DNA of 64,000 nucleotides. Source: Bradyrhizobium septentrionale (GTDB lineage: Bacteria > Pseudomonadota > Alphaproteobacteria > Rhizobiales > Xanthobacteraceae). The stretch spans positions 7,706,501-7,770,500 of the forward strand of contig NZ_CP088285.1 of NCBI RefSeq assembly GCF_011516645.4, given 5' to 3'. Position numbers and translations under genes: made by a program. Below are positions 1 to 9,720 of the stretch, piece after piece. The notes under the pieces were generated by a model that saw only the letters and a list, made by a program, of their open reading frames with translations, made no database searches and had not been told where the DNA came from. Position 1 is the first letter of the stretch. The number at the start of each line of letters is the position of its first letter.

Positions 1-105
1 GATCACCTGCATCGGAAGCTCGGCTTCCGGCGCGGCATGTGAATCTGGACGCAACTGAATGACTGGAGTGGCTTTCGCCAGTTCGCGATCGAGAGACAAA
101 GACAT
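1..105 (-). CDS. N-terminal fragment of a gene under a cobalamin riboswitch (cut by left edge)
   Basis: An open frame of 35 codons runs from an ATG at 105 to the window edge and begins MSLSLDRELAKATPVIQLRP. It lies about 130 bases downstream of a minus-strand cobalamin riboswitch and is the first frame after it, so it is probably the controlled gene. The product is not recognisable from this piece. Known targets of this riboswitch are B12 synthesis, cobalt or B12 uptake (for example CbtB, BtuB) and B12-independent enzymes. A CbtB-like product is only a guess. Confidence 0.5.
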   Translation of the reverse strand, partial: MSLSLDRELAKATPVIQLRPDSHAAPEAELPMQVI

Positions 106-237
106 CGGCAGGCCCCGTGGTAGAAATGCAGTTGTTATGGGGGCTGGATTTGCGACAGGCGCCAGATCGCATGGCCGGCGAACGCCGGGCATGGCAAACG
201 AGCAACCGCCGGACACCCCGCCCGTGGACGTTCTGAT

Positions 238-415
238 GTCACGGCAGGTCTCCTGGCTCGCAGGTCATCGCCACGCCCTGTCTTCCCAATGCGCACGGCG
301 CACCAGTGACTTAAATCGGGAGTGACTCACTGCTTACAGTTGCGGGGGCAGCGCCGGAATCTCGCAGCACGTGCGATTCACCGACTTCCCTCTTAGTCAC
401 CAAATCTTGCGATCC
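238..415 (-). promoter_or_regulatory. Cobalamin (AdoCbl) riboswitch
   Basis: Read on the minus strand, the stretch shows the conserved cobalamin riboswitch pieces in order: a GGTGACTAAGAGGGAAG-like start near 405-388, the core GCTGCCCCCGCAACTGTAAG near 350-330, and the B12 box GCCAGGAGACCTGCC at 257-243. The same elements occur in the metE riboswitch of this window. It should repress the gene running off the left edge when cobalamin is abundant. The outer boundaries are approximate. Confidence 0.88.
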
Positions 416-669
416 GGTGGAACCATGACAGCTATATGTGGTGATATTCGTCCCGAAGTGTCAATGGGCGGTTAATGCCTTTACGCAAAAAACCGCCTCG
501 CAAGACAGTTCGAAGACAACTTGGCCCCGTTATCCACATTGGGGACCGTTTGAACTTCCGTGTTCCTACGGAACGAGACGGGAAAAGGCGCTGATGAGAC
601 TGCACCGATTCTGTCGGAGCCCGATAGAGACGTTCTCGACCACGTCGATGCGCAAGCCTGATTCTCAAT

Positions 670-1023
670 TCAATCGGACTGACCTGCCGAGGCGGACCCA
701 CTCGCAAGATCCGCCTTCCGCCAGTTCTCGATGATCTCCGGGTTTTTCCAAAGCCGTGCGACTACATCGGGTGAATAGGTCCACAGCCGAATTTTCTGGC
801 CGCGATCGATGTAGGAATTGCCAGCAGCCGGAAGGCGACCGTCTTTCGTCCAGCGTTGACGCTCAAGCGGAGTGAGAAGCAGGATCTCTTCCAACATTTT
901 GATCGTGATCTTCTCGTTGCGGAGGCGATCGAGTTTTTCGTCGATGCGCGAGATGAAATCCGAAACGGCGTTCATGTCGGCCATCAAGAAATGCGCGGTG
1001 ACCCCTCCATCCTTTGTCGGCAA
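670..1023 (-). CDS. Hypothetical protein (117 aa)
   Basis: Not recognised. The protein is mixed charged and hydrophobic, with an amphipathic helix-like segment (residues 15-50, rich in Asp, Glu, Arg, Leu) and a Trp-rich C-terminal half. An internal ATG (MADMNAV, residue 15) is an alternative start. A second minus-strand frame from 1201 reads plausibly down to about 1020, where this frame takes over. The two may therefore be one gene broken by a frameshift near 1005-1025. No TM segment or signal peptide is seen. Confidence 0.45.
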   Translation of the reverse strand: MPTKDGGVTAHFLMADMNAVSDFISRIDEKLDRLRNEKITIKMLEEILLLTPLERQRWTKDGRLPAAGNSYIDRGQKIRLWTYSPDVVARLWKNPEIIENWRKADLASGSASAGQSD

Positions 1024-1221
1024 ACCGCTTCAGTTGCGTCCTGACCAACCTGATCGATTGACTAGCGCGGCGATGCGAGCCCACGGTCAGATCAGTATTC
1101 GGAACAAAGCGCACAGAGATCGCTTCGCCCTCGTGTGTAACGTCCAAATATTGACTCTCGATTGAGCGGACAGTCCCCACGGTCAATACCCCACGACACA
1201 AAGGTAATGAAAATCATAGTT

Positions 1222-2649
1222 TCACGATCGGGATAGAGACAGCAGTAATCTTCGCCAGCCAATTAGAATTCCCGTGATCGAAAAAAGGAAGCCCAGCGTA
1301 CAAAGCCCGACGACGATCAGCGTACGGGTTGCCGGGTGCTGCACGAGAACCGGAAAATCAAGCGTGTGAAGCGCTTGGTAAGCCCAGCGATACGCGCGAC
1401 GCGAGGAGTCCAGGCGCTGCAACACCATGCCGTTGACGCTGTCGACATCGAACCAGACGTCGCCGCATATCGTACGATAGACAGGCGCCGAAGGGAGTTG
1501 TGATGCAGCCTCATAGGCGTCGTCGGCCGGCACGGCCCCCGGCGCGCCGCATCCAGGCGCCAAGCGCGACATCAGGCCGGTGACATCGTCCGCACCCAGA
1601 AGGCCGGTCGGATCAGATGCCGCTACGCCCGACCGAACCAGCATCTGTTTGTCGAGCGCCACGCGGTCGCGCCGAAACTGCTGTCCGCCAAATGCGAACC
1701 ACTCGACTTCACGTGCACCTGGCGAGACCGGGGGCCAAATTGACGATGCCAGGCCCGCAATGTCGACCCCGGTGACCGCTACCGCCGCTTCAGCGTCAGT
1801 CAATTGCCCGCGCGAAAATAGCCGTCCATGATCCATCGAAAGCCATCCGCTGACGATCCACGTGAGCAGGAAAACGGCTGCTGCCAGTCCGACGACATGA
1901 TGTAAGGCGTGCCAGCCGCGATACGGCGTCGTCAGGTGGCCCTGCCGCCGCTTCAGACGTGCGATACCCAGGATCGCGCCAAGCAAGGCGGCGATCGACG
2001 CCAGAAACGATGCCGTCCAGACCACCCAATCCCATGCAGCCCAATTTCGCCGCAGAACCGTTGGATAACTCCAGTGCAACACACTGCCCGCGTAATTCCA
2101 TAGCCGCTCGCGGGAGTTCGTGACCAGCACCACCTCGCCGGTGTTCCAGGCCACGTAGAGTTCATCGCCGTCGGCGTTGCCGAGCGCGACGCGAAACAGC
2201 GGCCGATAGCGATCGAAACCGTTCGGCACGGACCACTGATCGTAGTCGTTAAGGCTGACCGATAGGGATGGTGCCGTCATCCCGCGGTTGCGGGCATACC
2301 GATCGACGACGGCCCGCGCAGCGTCAGGCGATACGATCGCGGCATCCTTCGCATCGATTGCATTCACTGACCTCGCGGCCGATCGGCCGGAGACAATGTA
2401 GACTGGACCGTCCGACCGCTGAACCAACCGTACACGCAACACATCGGCGACGCCGGCGGCCTTGATGGCGTCGGCCGGCCCGATCAAGTTCTTGGCGTCG
2501 ATCGGAGAGAGGCCCGCGAACCGGTCCGCTTCCTTCAACGACGGAAATGGCACGAAGTGCATCACCATTCCCGTCGCGAACCACATCGCAAACAAAAGTG
2601 CGAACGCGAACCCCAACCAACGATGGAGCAGGACAATCGCGCTCAGCAT
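1222..2649 (-). CDS. PepSY-associated TM helix domain protein
   Basis: This 475-residue inner-membrane protein begins with a TM helix carrying the LLHRWLGF motif typical of PepSY-TM proteins. TM helices follow near residues 210-235 and 248-272 and near the C-terminus (445-470), with periplasmic PepSY-like segments between them. Related proteins are often linked to iron or siderophore reduction and to control of proteases, but substrates are rarely known. It stands alone, with no receptor or peptidase beside it. The start follows from the N-terminal helix; the next gene, at 2789, is on the same strand with a gap of about 140 bases. Confidence 0.75.
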   Translation of the reverse strand: MLSAIVLLHRWLGFAFALLFAMWFATGMVMHFVPFPSLKEADRFAGLSPIDAKNLIGPADAIKAAGVADVLRVRLVQRSDGPVYIVSGRSAARSVNAIDAKDAAIVSPDAARAVVDRYARNRGMTAPSLSVSLNDYDQWSVPNGFDRYRPLFRVALGNADGDELYVAWNTGEVVLVTNSRERLWNYAGSVLHWSYPTVLRRNWAAWDWVVWTASFLASIAALLGAILGIARLKRRQGHLTTPYRGWHALHHVVGLAAAVFLLTWIVSGWLSMDHGRLFSRGQLTDAEAAVAVTGVDIAGLASSIWPPVSPGAREVEWFAFGGQQFRRDRVALDKQMLVRSGVAASDPTGLLGADDVTGLMSRLAPGCGAPGAVPADDAYEAASQLPSAPVYRTICGDVWFDVDSVNGMVLQRLDSSRRAYRWAYQALHTLDFPVLVQHPATRTLIVVGLCTLGFLFSITGILIGWRRLLLSLSRS

Positions 2650-2788
2650 GCCGAAGTCTCTCCCTTTGAAGGCAGCGGATGCTTCATAGGTGCGTAAGGC
2701 TTCCGGCAGTAACCGGATGTGCCGTGAGTTTCGAAATACCGGTTAGATTAAAGTTTGGTGGTTTACACACTAGTTTTTTCTGAAATGC

Positions 2789-3388
2789 TTAGATAATGGA
2801 GCCGCGGGACACGCCGAAAACGGTTGCCCAGGCCAGCCCGGCTAGGAGCACCAGCATCAACCCGATCTTCGACCAGATGCGGTGGTTGTTTTCGTCGGCT
2901 GATATCTCGCGCCACTTCCAGCGGGGAAGAGATTCCACATCACCGACCGTCGTCGCGCGGTCGTTAGCGATTAGAGGCACGAAATATTTTCGCCACACGT
3001 TATGAAATTCTTCCGTCTGATTTTTAAAAGCGAGAAAGCGGCGCGAGTCAGTGCCTGCTACCCCGTTGAGCCCTTCGTTGACTAGAATCGCAGGCGACAA
3101 AAAGCCGATCTTGTCGACCAGGTCTTGCTGTCGCAACAATTGGCGATCGAAATTCTTGAGCAACGGTTCGATCTGCTCGTCCACCCGCTGTTTTGCGAGG
3201 AAGAACGCCCACATTCGAGCCGGAATCTCGATGTGGCCATCTTTGATCAGCAAGGCGTCCGGATCCGAGGCATAGCGATAGTCAGCGCTGTACAGATTCT
3301 CGTATTCGCGAAGCGCTTCGGCTGTGACGACGCGCGTGCGACTGGCGAGTTCGGTGCGCGATGGCGCCGGATACAAAGTACGCGACAT
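2789..3388 (-). CDS. Hypothetical protein with C-terminal TM anchor (199 aa)
   Basis: The start at 3388 (MSRTLYPAPS) is chosen because AAAGGA lies eight bases upstream; a longer frame to 3454 lacks a ribosome site. The body is soluble and charged, and the last 30 residues hold one TM helix (IGLMLVLLAGLAWATVFGV), so it is probably tail-anchored. The family is not recognised. It lies between the PepSY protein and the acyl-CoA regulator, all on the minus strand, with gaps over 130 bases. Confidence 0.6.
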   Translation of the reverse strand: MSRTLYPAPSRTELASRTRVVTAEALREYENLYSADYRYASDPDALLIKDGHIEIPARMWAFFLAKQRVDEQIEPLLKNFDRQLLRQQDLVDKIGFLSPAILVNEGLNGVAGTDSRRFLAFKNQTEEFHNVWRKYFVPLIANDRATTVGDVESLPRWKWREISADENNHRIWSKIGLMLVLLAGLAWATVFGVSRGSII

Positions 3389-3578
3389 GGAGCGATCCTT
3401 TCTATCCGGATCAGATATTTCTCGGCGCACCCCGGACCTACGAGATGGAAGCATCTTTTAAATTCCGAGGATGAGCGGCGCACTATTCTCGATGAACGGG
3501 CCTTGTAGGTCTGGCTTGGATAGGTACCGCAGTGCGACCTCTTTGTCGGCGACTACAGAATGTCATCAATGATGCCGT

Positions 3579-5003
3579 TCACGACGTCGCATACGGCGCG
3601 AAGCGGGAGCGCGTCTCGTCGATCTGAAGCGCACGGCCGATTGGCGGGAATGCCCGCTGCGCGCATTCCGGGCGTTCGCAGACCTTGCAGCCCATCCCGA
3701 TGGGCGTCGGCACCGAGGGATCGGACAAGTCGAGCCCCTGCGAATAGACGACGCTGCCGGCGTGGCGAATGTCGCAACCCAGCGCGACGGCGAAGGTTTT
3801 GGCCGGCGCCAGATATCCGCCGCGCCCATGCGACACGGTTCGCGCGATCCAAAGATACGTCCGTTCGTCGGGCATCCGCGCCAACTGCGTGAGTATCCTT
3901 CCGGGGTTGGCGAACGCCTCGTAGACGTTCCAAAGCGGGCACGTCCCGCCTACACGAGAGAAGTGGAAGTCAGTCGCGGACTGACGCTTTGAGATGTTGC
4001 CTGCGCGATCGACCCGAATGAAGAAGAAAGGAACGCCGCGCGCGCTGGGACGCTGCAACGTGCTCAACCGATGGCAGATCGTCTCAAATCCGACGTCGAA
4101 TTGTTGCGTCAGAAGTTCGACGTCGTAACGCCTTTGCTCTGCCTGTTCGAGAAATAGCGCATAAGGCAGCACGAGCGCGCCGGCGAAATAGTTGGCCAGG
4201 CCGATGCGAGCAAGGCCCCGCGCTTCCTTGCTGGTCAGGCCGGCCTTGTCGACTAGTGCGTGAAGCTCGCGATCGAACGACAACATCGCAATCTGCGTGC
4301 CCAACTGGAACGCCTGTTGTCCCGGATGGAGGCGCCGAGACAGATGTAGGGTCTTCGTCTGGCCGTCGAACCATCTCTGCGTACCGGCGGCGATATCATC
4401 CACGCCGTCGAGCACGATACGCACGCCAAAATCGCTTTCGAGGTGAGAAGCGAGTGCCGATGCCGCCTGCCCTGCCTTCAGGTTGATCTTGAGGGCAATC
4501 TGCTCGGCGGTCTCGTCCAGCTCGGCGATGTAGTTGTGATTGGCGTAAAAGAAGTCGCGGACCTCCTCGAATGCCGTCGAGGGCAGCATGGCGGCATCCG
4601 CTTGCCTGTCTTCCCCAAGGCGCGCCGCCAGCGCGGCGGCCTGCTCTACCGCCTGGCGCGATCTGCGATGCAGCCCGACCAGGGCGCGGCCGACCGCTGG
4701 CATGTTGAGCGCAATTTCCCGGACTTCAGCGGTGGCGATGGTCTCGCCGAGGGATGGGTCTGACAGCACTTCCTTGAGGTCGGACATCAACCGCGCTTCG
4801 TCGCCTTCGGCAAACATCTGGAGATCGAGACCGAAGGCCGAGTTCAGCGCGAGCAAGACCGGAAGCGTCAGCGGCCTTTGGTTATTCTCCATCTGGTTCA
4901 GATAGCTCAGCGAGATGCCGAGCTTGTCCGCGAGGGCAGCCTGGGTAAGTCGGCGTTCTTCCCGCAGGCGTTTCAGCCGCACACCCATGAAGGTCTTTTT
5001 CAT
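3579..5003 (-). CDS. Short-chain fatty acyl-CoA regulator, PrpR/RamB/ScfR type
   Basis: An XRE-type helix-turn-helix lies at residues 7-60 (LKRLREERRLTQAALADKLG). It is followed by a long region of the ImmA/IrrE-plus-DUF2083 kind and a C-terminal cluster CKVCERPEC (Cys at about 439, 442, 447). Mycobacterial PrpR, of the same architecture, controls the methylcitrate genes, senses short-chain acyl-CoA and binds an Fe-S cluster through C-terminal cysteines. The gene is divergent from the thioesterase-prpDCB operon, its probable target. ATG at 5003 is preferred over GTG at 5006. The CTTTGCAAA boxes abut its start, which suggests autoregulation. Confidence 0.85.
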   Translation of the reverse strand: MKKTFMGVRLKRLREERRLTQAALADKLGISLSYLNQMENNQRPLTLPVLLALNSAFGLDLQMFAEGDEARLMSDLKEVLSDPSLGETIATAEVREIALNMPAVGRALVGLHRRSRQAVEQAAALAARLGEDRQADAAMLPSTAFEEVRDFFYANHNYIAELDETAEQIALKINLKAGQAASALASHLESDFGVRIVLDGVDDIAAGTQRWFDGQTKTLHLSRRLHPGQQAFQLGTQIAMLSFDRELHALVDKAGLTSKEARGLARIGLANYFAGALVLPYALFLEQAEQRRYDVELLTQQFDVGFETICHRLSTLQRPSARGVPFFFIRVDRAGNISKRQSATDFHFSRVGGTCPLWNVYEAFANPGRILTQLARMPDERTYLWIARTVSHGRGGYLAPAKTFAVALGCDIRHAGSVVYSQGLDLSDPSVPTPIGMGCKVCERPECAQRAFPPIGRALQIDETRSRFAPYATS

Positions 5004-5011
5004 CACGGCGC

Positions 5012-5029
5012 CTTTGCAAACTTTGCAAA
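5012..5029. promoter_or_regulatory. Tandem CTTTGCAAA operator of the acyl-CoA regulator
   Basis: Two directly adjacent copies of CTTTGCAAA (5012-5020 and 5021-5029), each containing the palindrome TTTGCAAA, lie nine bases upstream of the regulator ATG. RamB/PrpR-type regulators are known to bind AAAGTTTGCAAA-like sites. The position would let the regulator block its own translation start region. A degenerate half-site (TTTGCA, about 5093) lies further into the divergent leader. Confidence 0.7.
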
Positions 5030-5130
5030 CCGAAGAGAAAACCTACGCAAAACTACACTTTTTCAGCCATTTTCAAGCGAAGGAGTTTGCAGATATTGCG
5101 AAGTCGCCACCGAATAGCAAGCCCTTTGGA

Positions 5131-5562
5131 TTGTCCCATGCTGGCACATGCTGTGAAGACCAGCCCTCGGGCGAAACCCGATTTGTCGAAATCGTGTTTC
5201 CCGACCTCGCCAATCACTATGGCACGTTGTTCGGCGGCAACGCTTTGAGCCTGATGGGCAAGGCCGCGTTCGTCGCCGCCACCCGTCACGCCCGCCGAAA
5301 CGTCGTCATGGCCACGTCCGACAAGATCGAATTCCACGAGCCGATCCGGGTCGGCGAATTGATCGAGCTGATTGCGCGCGTCGATCGCGTCGGCAGAAGT
5401 TCGATGACGGTCGCGGTCGAGATGGTCCGTGAAAACCTGATGAGCGGCCAGCGCCAATCCGTCATTCGGGGAACGTTCGAGATGGTTGCCGTAGACGCCA
5501 ACGGGCGTCCCGCCGCAATCGAGTCAACAAGCCACCACACGTCAGAGGAAGCCGTTTCGTGA
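5131..5562 (+). CDS. Acyl-CoA thioesterase, hotdog fold (YciA-like)
   Basis: The fragment NHYGTLFGG and the downstream pattern of alternating strands fit a small acyl-CoA hydrolase of the hotdog family. It is first in the operon with prpD, prpC and prpB and overlaps prpD by 4 bases (GTGA), so it may release free CoA or remove toxic propionyl-type esters. The start is uncertain: TTG at 5131 gives 143 residues, and no good ribosome site is seen; the frame stays open upstream to 4915. Where YciA has its catalytic Asp (MSQMD), this protein reads SLMGK. Confidence 0.7.
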   Translation: MSHAGTCCEDQPSGETRFVEIVFPDLANHYGTLFGGNALSLMGKAAFVAATRHARRNVVMATSDKIEFHEPIRVGELIELIARVDRVGRSSMTVAVEMVRENLMSGQRQSVIRGTFEMVAVDANGRPAAIESTSHHTSEEAVS

Positions 5563-7109
5563 AGCACCACAAGGTCCGTACCTACAAGTCCGCCGAACAT
5601 CTAGCCTGCGCCGATCAACTGGCGTGGAAGATCGCGTCCGTCGCTTCCGATCCGGTCCGGATCGAAGACCCCGTCATCGACATGATCGGCAATCGCATCA
5701 TCGACAACGCCGCGGTTGCGGCTGCTTCGATCGCGCGGCACCCAGTCGTCAGCGCCCGTGCCCAGGCGGAGGCGCATCCGCGGCAGCCCGGCGCGACCAT
5801 CTTCGGCCTACCGAGCAGCCAGAAATATTCGCCGGAATGGGCGGCGTGGGCCAACGGCGTCGCCGTCCGCGAGCTGGATTTCCACGACACCTTCCTGGCC
5901 GCCGACTATTCGCATCCCGGCGACAACATTCCACCCGTGCTCGCCGTCGGCCAGCACTGTGGTGCCTCGGGGGAAGATCTGCTGCGCGGACTGGCTGCGG
6001 CGTATGAAATCCAGGTCGATCTGGTGAAGGGCATCTGCCTGCACGAGCACAAGATCGATCATATCGCCCATCTCGGCCCGTCGGCGGCCGCCGGAATCGG
6101 CGCCCTGCTCGGCCTTTCGACCGAGACGATCTACCAAGCCGTGCAGCAAGCGTTACACGTCACCACGACCACCCGTCAGTCGCGCAAGGGCGAGATTTCG
6201 AGCTGGAAAGCTTTTGCCCCGGCGTTCGCCGGCAAGATGGCGATCGAGGCTGTCGATCGCGTCATGCGCGGTGAAGGCGCCCCGTCGCCGGCATGGGAAG
6301 GCGAAGACGGCTTCATCGCCTGGCTGCTCTCGGGTCCATCCGCCTCGTACACCGTGCCGCTGCCGCAAAAGGGCGAACTGAAGCGCGCCATCCTCGACAC
6401 CTATACCAAGGAGCATTCGGCGGAGTACCAGAGCCAAGCGCTGATCGACCTGGCGCGGCGGATGGGGCCAAAGATCGGCAATCTCGCTGCGATCGAAAGC
6501 ATCGTCATCCACACCAGTCATCACACCCATTACGTGATCGGCACCGGCGCCAACGATCCGCAGAAGATGGACCCGAAAGCGAGCCGCGAAACGCTCGACC
6601 ATTCGATCATGTACATCTTCGCGGTCGCGCTCGAAGACGGCTGCTGGCACCACGAAAAGTCCTACGCGCCCGAGCGTGCGGCCCGTCCGTCGACGGTCGA
6701 GCTCTGGCACAAGATTTCGACCGTCGAGGACCCCGAGTGGACCCGGCGCTATCACAGCCACGATCCCAAGGAGAAGGCTTTCGGCGGGCGCGTCGTCGTC
6801 AGGCTGAAAGGCGGTTCGACCGTCAGCGACGAACTCGCGGTTGCCGACGCGCATCCGCTGGGCGCGCGCCCGTTCAAGCGGCCTGACTACATCCGCAAGT
6901 TCCGTACCTTGGCGGAAGGCGTGATCGCAACCGCCGAGCAGGATCGCTTCCTCGCCGCCGTCGAGCGGCTGCCGTCGCTGCGCGCCGGCGAACTGTCGGA
7001 GCTGACCTTCACGGTCGACGCCTCAAAGTTGGGCACCCCGGCCAGCCACGGAATCTTCGACTGGAAACCGGATACACAGACCGCGGCACGACGCGCGGCA
7101 GGATCATAG
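5559..7109 (+). CDS. prpD: MmgE/PrpD family 2-methylcitrate dehydratase
   Basis: This 516-residue protein matches the PrpD/MmgE type throughout: N-terminal [17 protein letters not shown], the long helical domain, and the central [14 protein letters not shown] segment. It dehydrates 2-methylcitrate to 2-methylaconitate in propionate breakdown. The GTG start at 5559 overlaps the thioesterase stop, which indicates translational coupling. prpC begins 10 bases after its stop. No acnD or prpF is present, so the ordinary aconitase presumably completes hydration. Confidence 0.92.
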   Translation: MKHHKVRTYKSAEHLACADQLAWKIASVASDPVRIEDPVIDMIGNRIIDNAAVAAASIARHPVVSARAQAEAHPRQPGATIFGLPSSQKYSPEWAAWANGVAVRELDFHDTFLAADYSHPGDNIPPVLAVGQHCGASGEDLLRGLAAAYEIQVDLVKGICLHEHKIDHIAHLGPSAAAGIGALLGLSTETIYQAVQQALHVTTTTRQSRKGEISSWKAFAPAFAGKMAIEAVDRVMRGEGAPSPAWEGEDGFIAWLLSGPSASYTVPLPQKGELKRAILDTYTKEHSAEYQSQALIDLARRMGPKIGNLAAIESIVIHTSHHTHYVIGTGANDPQKMDPKASRETLDHSIMYIFAVALEDGCWHHEKSYAPERAARPSTVELWHKISTVEDPEWTRRYHSHDPKEKAFGGRVVVRLKGGSTVSDELAVADAHPLGARPFKRPDYIRKFRTLAEGVIATAEQDRFLAAVERLPSLRAGELSELTFTVDASKLGTPASHGIFDWKPDTQTAARRAAGS

Positions 7110-7119
7110 GGAGGATACC

Positions 7120-8292
7120 ATGACTGACGTGAAACCCGCGCCCAAGAAATCCGTCGCCCTCTCCGGCGTCGTCGCCGGCAACACGGCTCTTTGCAGCGTC
7201 GGCCGCAGCGGCAACGACCTGCACTATCGCGGTTACGACATCCTTGATGTCGCCGGCGTCTGCGAATTCGAGGAGATTGCCCATCTGCTGGTGCACGGCA
7301 GCCTGCCGACCCGCGCCGAACTCGCCAACTACAAGGCCAAGCTGAAGGCGCTGCGTGGCCTCCCGCGCGCGGTACTCAACACGCTGGAACAATTGCCGGC
7401 CGCAGCCCATCCAATGGACGTCATGCGCTCCGGCGTCTCGGCACTCGGTTGCGTGCTGCCGGAGAGTCATGACCACAACACGCCAGGCGCGCGCGACATC
7501 GCCGATCGCCTGATGGCCTCGCTCGGCTCGATGTTGCTGTACTGGCACCACTACGCCCACAACGGCCGCCGTATCGAGGTCGAGACCGACGACGATTCGA
7601 TCGGGGCGCACGTCCTGCACCTGCTGCACGGCAAGCCGCCGTCAGCTTCGCATGAACGCGCGATGCACACCTCGCTCAATCTCTATGCCGAGCACGAATT
7701 CAACGCTTCGACCTTCACGGCGCGCTCGATCGCCGGTACCGGCGCGGACCTGTATTCGGCGGTAACCGGCGCGATCGGTGCGTTGCGTGGGCCGAAGCAT
7801 GGCGGCGCCAACGAAGTCGCCTTCGAGGTCCAGAAGCGCTACGCCACCCCCAACGAAGCCGAAGCGGACATCCGCCGCCGGATCGAGGCCAAGGAAGTCG
7901 TGATCGGGTTCGGGCACCCCGTCTATACGATCTCCGATCCCCGCAACAAGGTGATCAAGCAGGTCGCCCGTGACCTCAGCGTCGAGGCCGGCAGCATACG
8001 CATGTTCGAGATTGCCGATCGCATCGAGACCGTGATGGCCAACGCGAAGCGGATGTTCGCCAACCTCGACTGGTTCAGCGCGGTCTCCTACCACGCGATG
8101 GGTGTGCCGACCGCGATGTTCACGCCGCTGTTCGTGATCTCACGCACTTCGGGTTGGGCGGCTCACGTCATCGAACAGCGGATCGACAACAAGATCATCC
8201 GGCCGGCCGCCAACTATGTCGGCCCCGAGAACCGCAGCTATGTCCCGCTGGAGGCGCGCGACTTGCCGCCTGCATCGGTCCGTGCGGCGTAA
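7120..8292 (+). CDS. prpC: 2-methylcitrate synthase
   Basis: A 390-residue member of the citrate synthase family. It shows the GPKHGGANE and GFGHPVYT signatures, the second holding a catalytic His, and its short length fits PrpC rather than the longer hexameric citrate synthases. It condenses propionyl-CoA with oxaloacetate. A GGGAGGATACC ribosome site precedes ATG 7120. It lies between prpD and prpB. Confidence 0.93.
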   Translation: MTDVKPAPKKSVALSGVVAGNTALCSVGRSGNDLHYRGYDILDVAGVCEFEEIAHLLVHGSLPTRAELANYKAKLKALRGLPRAVLNTLEQLPAAAHPMDVMRSGVSALGCVLPESHDHNTPGARDIADRLMASLGSMLLYWHHYAHNGRRIEVETDDDSIGAHVLHLLHGKPPSASHERAMHTSLNLYAEHEFNASTFTARSIAGTGADLYSAVTGAIGALRGPKHGGANEVAFEVQKRYATPNEAEADIRRRIEAKEVVIGFGHPVYTISDPRNKVIKQVARDLSVEAGSIRMFEIADRIETVMANAKRMFANLDWFSAVSYHAMGVPTAMFTPLFVISRTSGWAAHVIEQRIDNKIIRPAANYVGPENRSYVPLEARDLPPASVRAA

Positions 8293-8302
8293 GGAGAAAC
8301 AC

Positions 8303-9238
8303 GTGCCCTATCTCGTCGCAGAAGAACTTCCGCGTGAAACCGCCGGCAGCCGCTTTCGCGCGTTGCTGAGGCGCCCGGGCATTCTTCGCCTGCCCGGCAC
8401 CCACAACGGCATGTCGGCCATTCAGGCCAAGACGGCGGGTTTCGAGGGGCTGTATCTCTCGGGTGCGGCCATGACGGCGTCGATGGGATTGCCCGACCTC
8501 GGAATCATCACCGTAGACGAAGTCGCGTTCTTCATCCGCCAGATCGCCCGTGCGTCGGGTCTGCCGCTGCTGGTGGACGGCGATACCGGCTATGGCGAAG
8601 CCCTCAACGTCATGCACATGGTGCGCGTCTTCGAGGAAGCCGGTGCCGGCGCGGTCCATATCGAAGATCAGCTCCTCCCCAAGAAGTGCGGCCACCTCAA
8701 CGACAAGAAGCTGGCGGATGCGCACGACATGGCGGCCAAGGTGGCCGCTGCCGCCAAGGCGCGGCGTGATCTCGTCATTCTTGCGCGAACCGATGCGGCC
8801 GCGAGCGAAGGGCTCGATGGTGCGGTCGCCCGGGCCAAGCTCTATATGGAGGCCGGTGCAGACGCGATTTTCCCGGAGGCGCTCAATACGGCCGAGATGT
8901 TCCGCGCGTTCGCCAAGCGGATGCCGGGCGTCCCCCTGCTCGCCAACATGACCGAGTTCGGCAAGACGCCCTTCTTCACCGCGTCCGAATTCGAGGAGAT
9001 GGGCTATTCGATGGTGATCTGGCCGGTGTCGTCGCTTCGGGTCGCCAACAAGGCGCAGGAACAGCTTTACGCCGCGATCGCGCGTGACGGCGGCACGCAC
9101 AAGGCAGTCGATCGGATGCAGACGCGAGCGGAACTATACGCAACGATTGGACTGCACGATTACGAGGCCCTCGATGCTTCCATCGTCCAGACCATTATTC
9201 CCGAAGGCATGCCGCAGCGGGTCGCGGGCTCTAGATAG
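8303..9238 (+). CDS. prpB: 2-methylisocitrate lyase
   Basis: This 311-residue PEP mutase/isocitrate lyase family enzyme shows the KKCGH active-site motif (about residues 128-132), preceded by HIEDQ, and the VDGDTGYG Mg-binding motif. It splits 2-methylisocitrate into pyruvate and succinate. The start is GTG 8303, ten bases after the prpC stop, because AAGGAG overlaps that stop; the longer frame from 8216 only overlaps prpC. It is last in the operon. Confidence 0.93.
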   Translation: MPYLVAEELPRETAGSRFRALLRRPGILRLPGTHNGMSAIQAKTAGFEGLYLSGAAMTASMGLPDLGIITVDEVAFFIRQIARASGLPLLVDGDTGYGEALNVMHMVRVFEEAGAGAVHIEDQLLPKKCGHLNDKKLADAHDMAAKVAAAAKARRDLVILARTDAAASEGLDGAVARAKLYMEAGADAIFPEALNTAEMFRAFAKRMPGVPLLANMTEFGKTPFFTASEFEEMGYSMVIWPVSSLRVANKAQEQLYAAIARDGGTHKAVDRMQTRAELYATIGLHDYEALDASIVQTIIPEGMPQRVAGSR

Positions 9239-9419
9239 CCCTTCTTTCCGACGCTGTTCGCTCCGGGACACCAACCAGCACCGGCGCCGTCAGGGCCGCG
9301 AACCGATTGAAATCGGAACCCAATTCTAGGGGTTTGAGGACAAGCCGGTAACGGGCGATTGAGCAATACCAAGGTGTTTCCAGTCACGGTCATTGACTGC
9401 GGCCGGACTTGACCTTAAC

Positions 9420-9605
9420 TCCAGTGCTGTCGTGGTTCTGCGGGCTCGTTTGGCCCGGAGCTAAGAGGGAAGCCGGTTGAAAGCCGGCGCTGCCCCCGCA
9501 ACTGTAAGCGGTGAGTTGTTGTCCAACAAAGTCACTGAGGCCCGCGAGGGTCTTGGGAAGACCGGACAACAGCACTGACCCGTGAGCCAGGAGACCTGCC
9601 TCGAC
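9420..9605 (+). promoter_or_regulatory. Cobalamin riboswitch of metE
   Basis: The stretch carries GGGAAGCCGGTTGAAAGCCG, then the core GCTGCCCCCGCAACTGTAAG, and ends in the B12 box GCCAGGAGACCTGCC (9586-9600). It lies 115 bases upstream of metE, the B12-independent methionine synthase, the classic gene repressed by this riboswitch. The 5' limit is approximate. Confidence 0.93.
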
Positions 9606-9633
9606 AACAGAACGTACTCGGGCGGGGTGTCTC

Positions 9634-9667
9634 GGTGGTGCGGTTGCGACCCCGCGCGCCACCTTTT
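9634..9667 (+). terminator. Intrinsic terminator between riboswitch and metE
   Basis: GGTGGTGCG (9634-9642) pairs with CGCGCCACC (9655-9663), nine pairs with one G-T, followed by TTTT. It sits after the B12 box and before the metE start, so the riboswitch probably acts by transcription termination. Confidence 0.7.
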
Positions 9668-9720
9668 GCCCGGAGTCCAGACGTGTCACGTGGCCCACGC
9701 CCCCAACATCGGGGTAAGCC

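Noticed and set aside
1..42. Plus-strand end DHLHRKLGFRRGM, like a GNAT acetyltransferase tail
   Set aside because: The opposite strand holds a riboswitch-led gene over the same bases; both cannot easily be real, and the riboswitch evidence is much stronger.
6153..6854. Minus-strand frame of 233 residues inside prpD, and similar ones in prpC and prpB
   Set aside because: High-GC antisense frames without start signals or recognisable folds.
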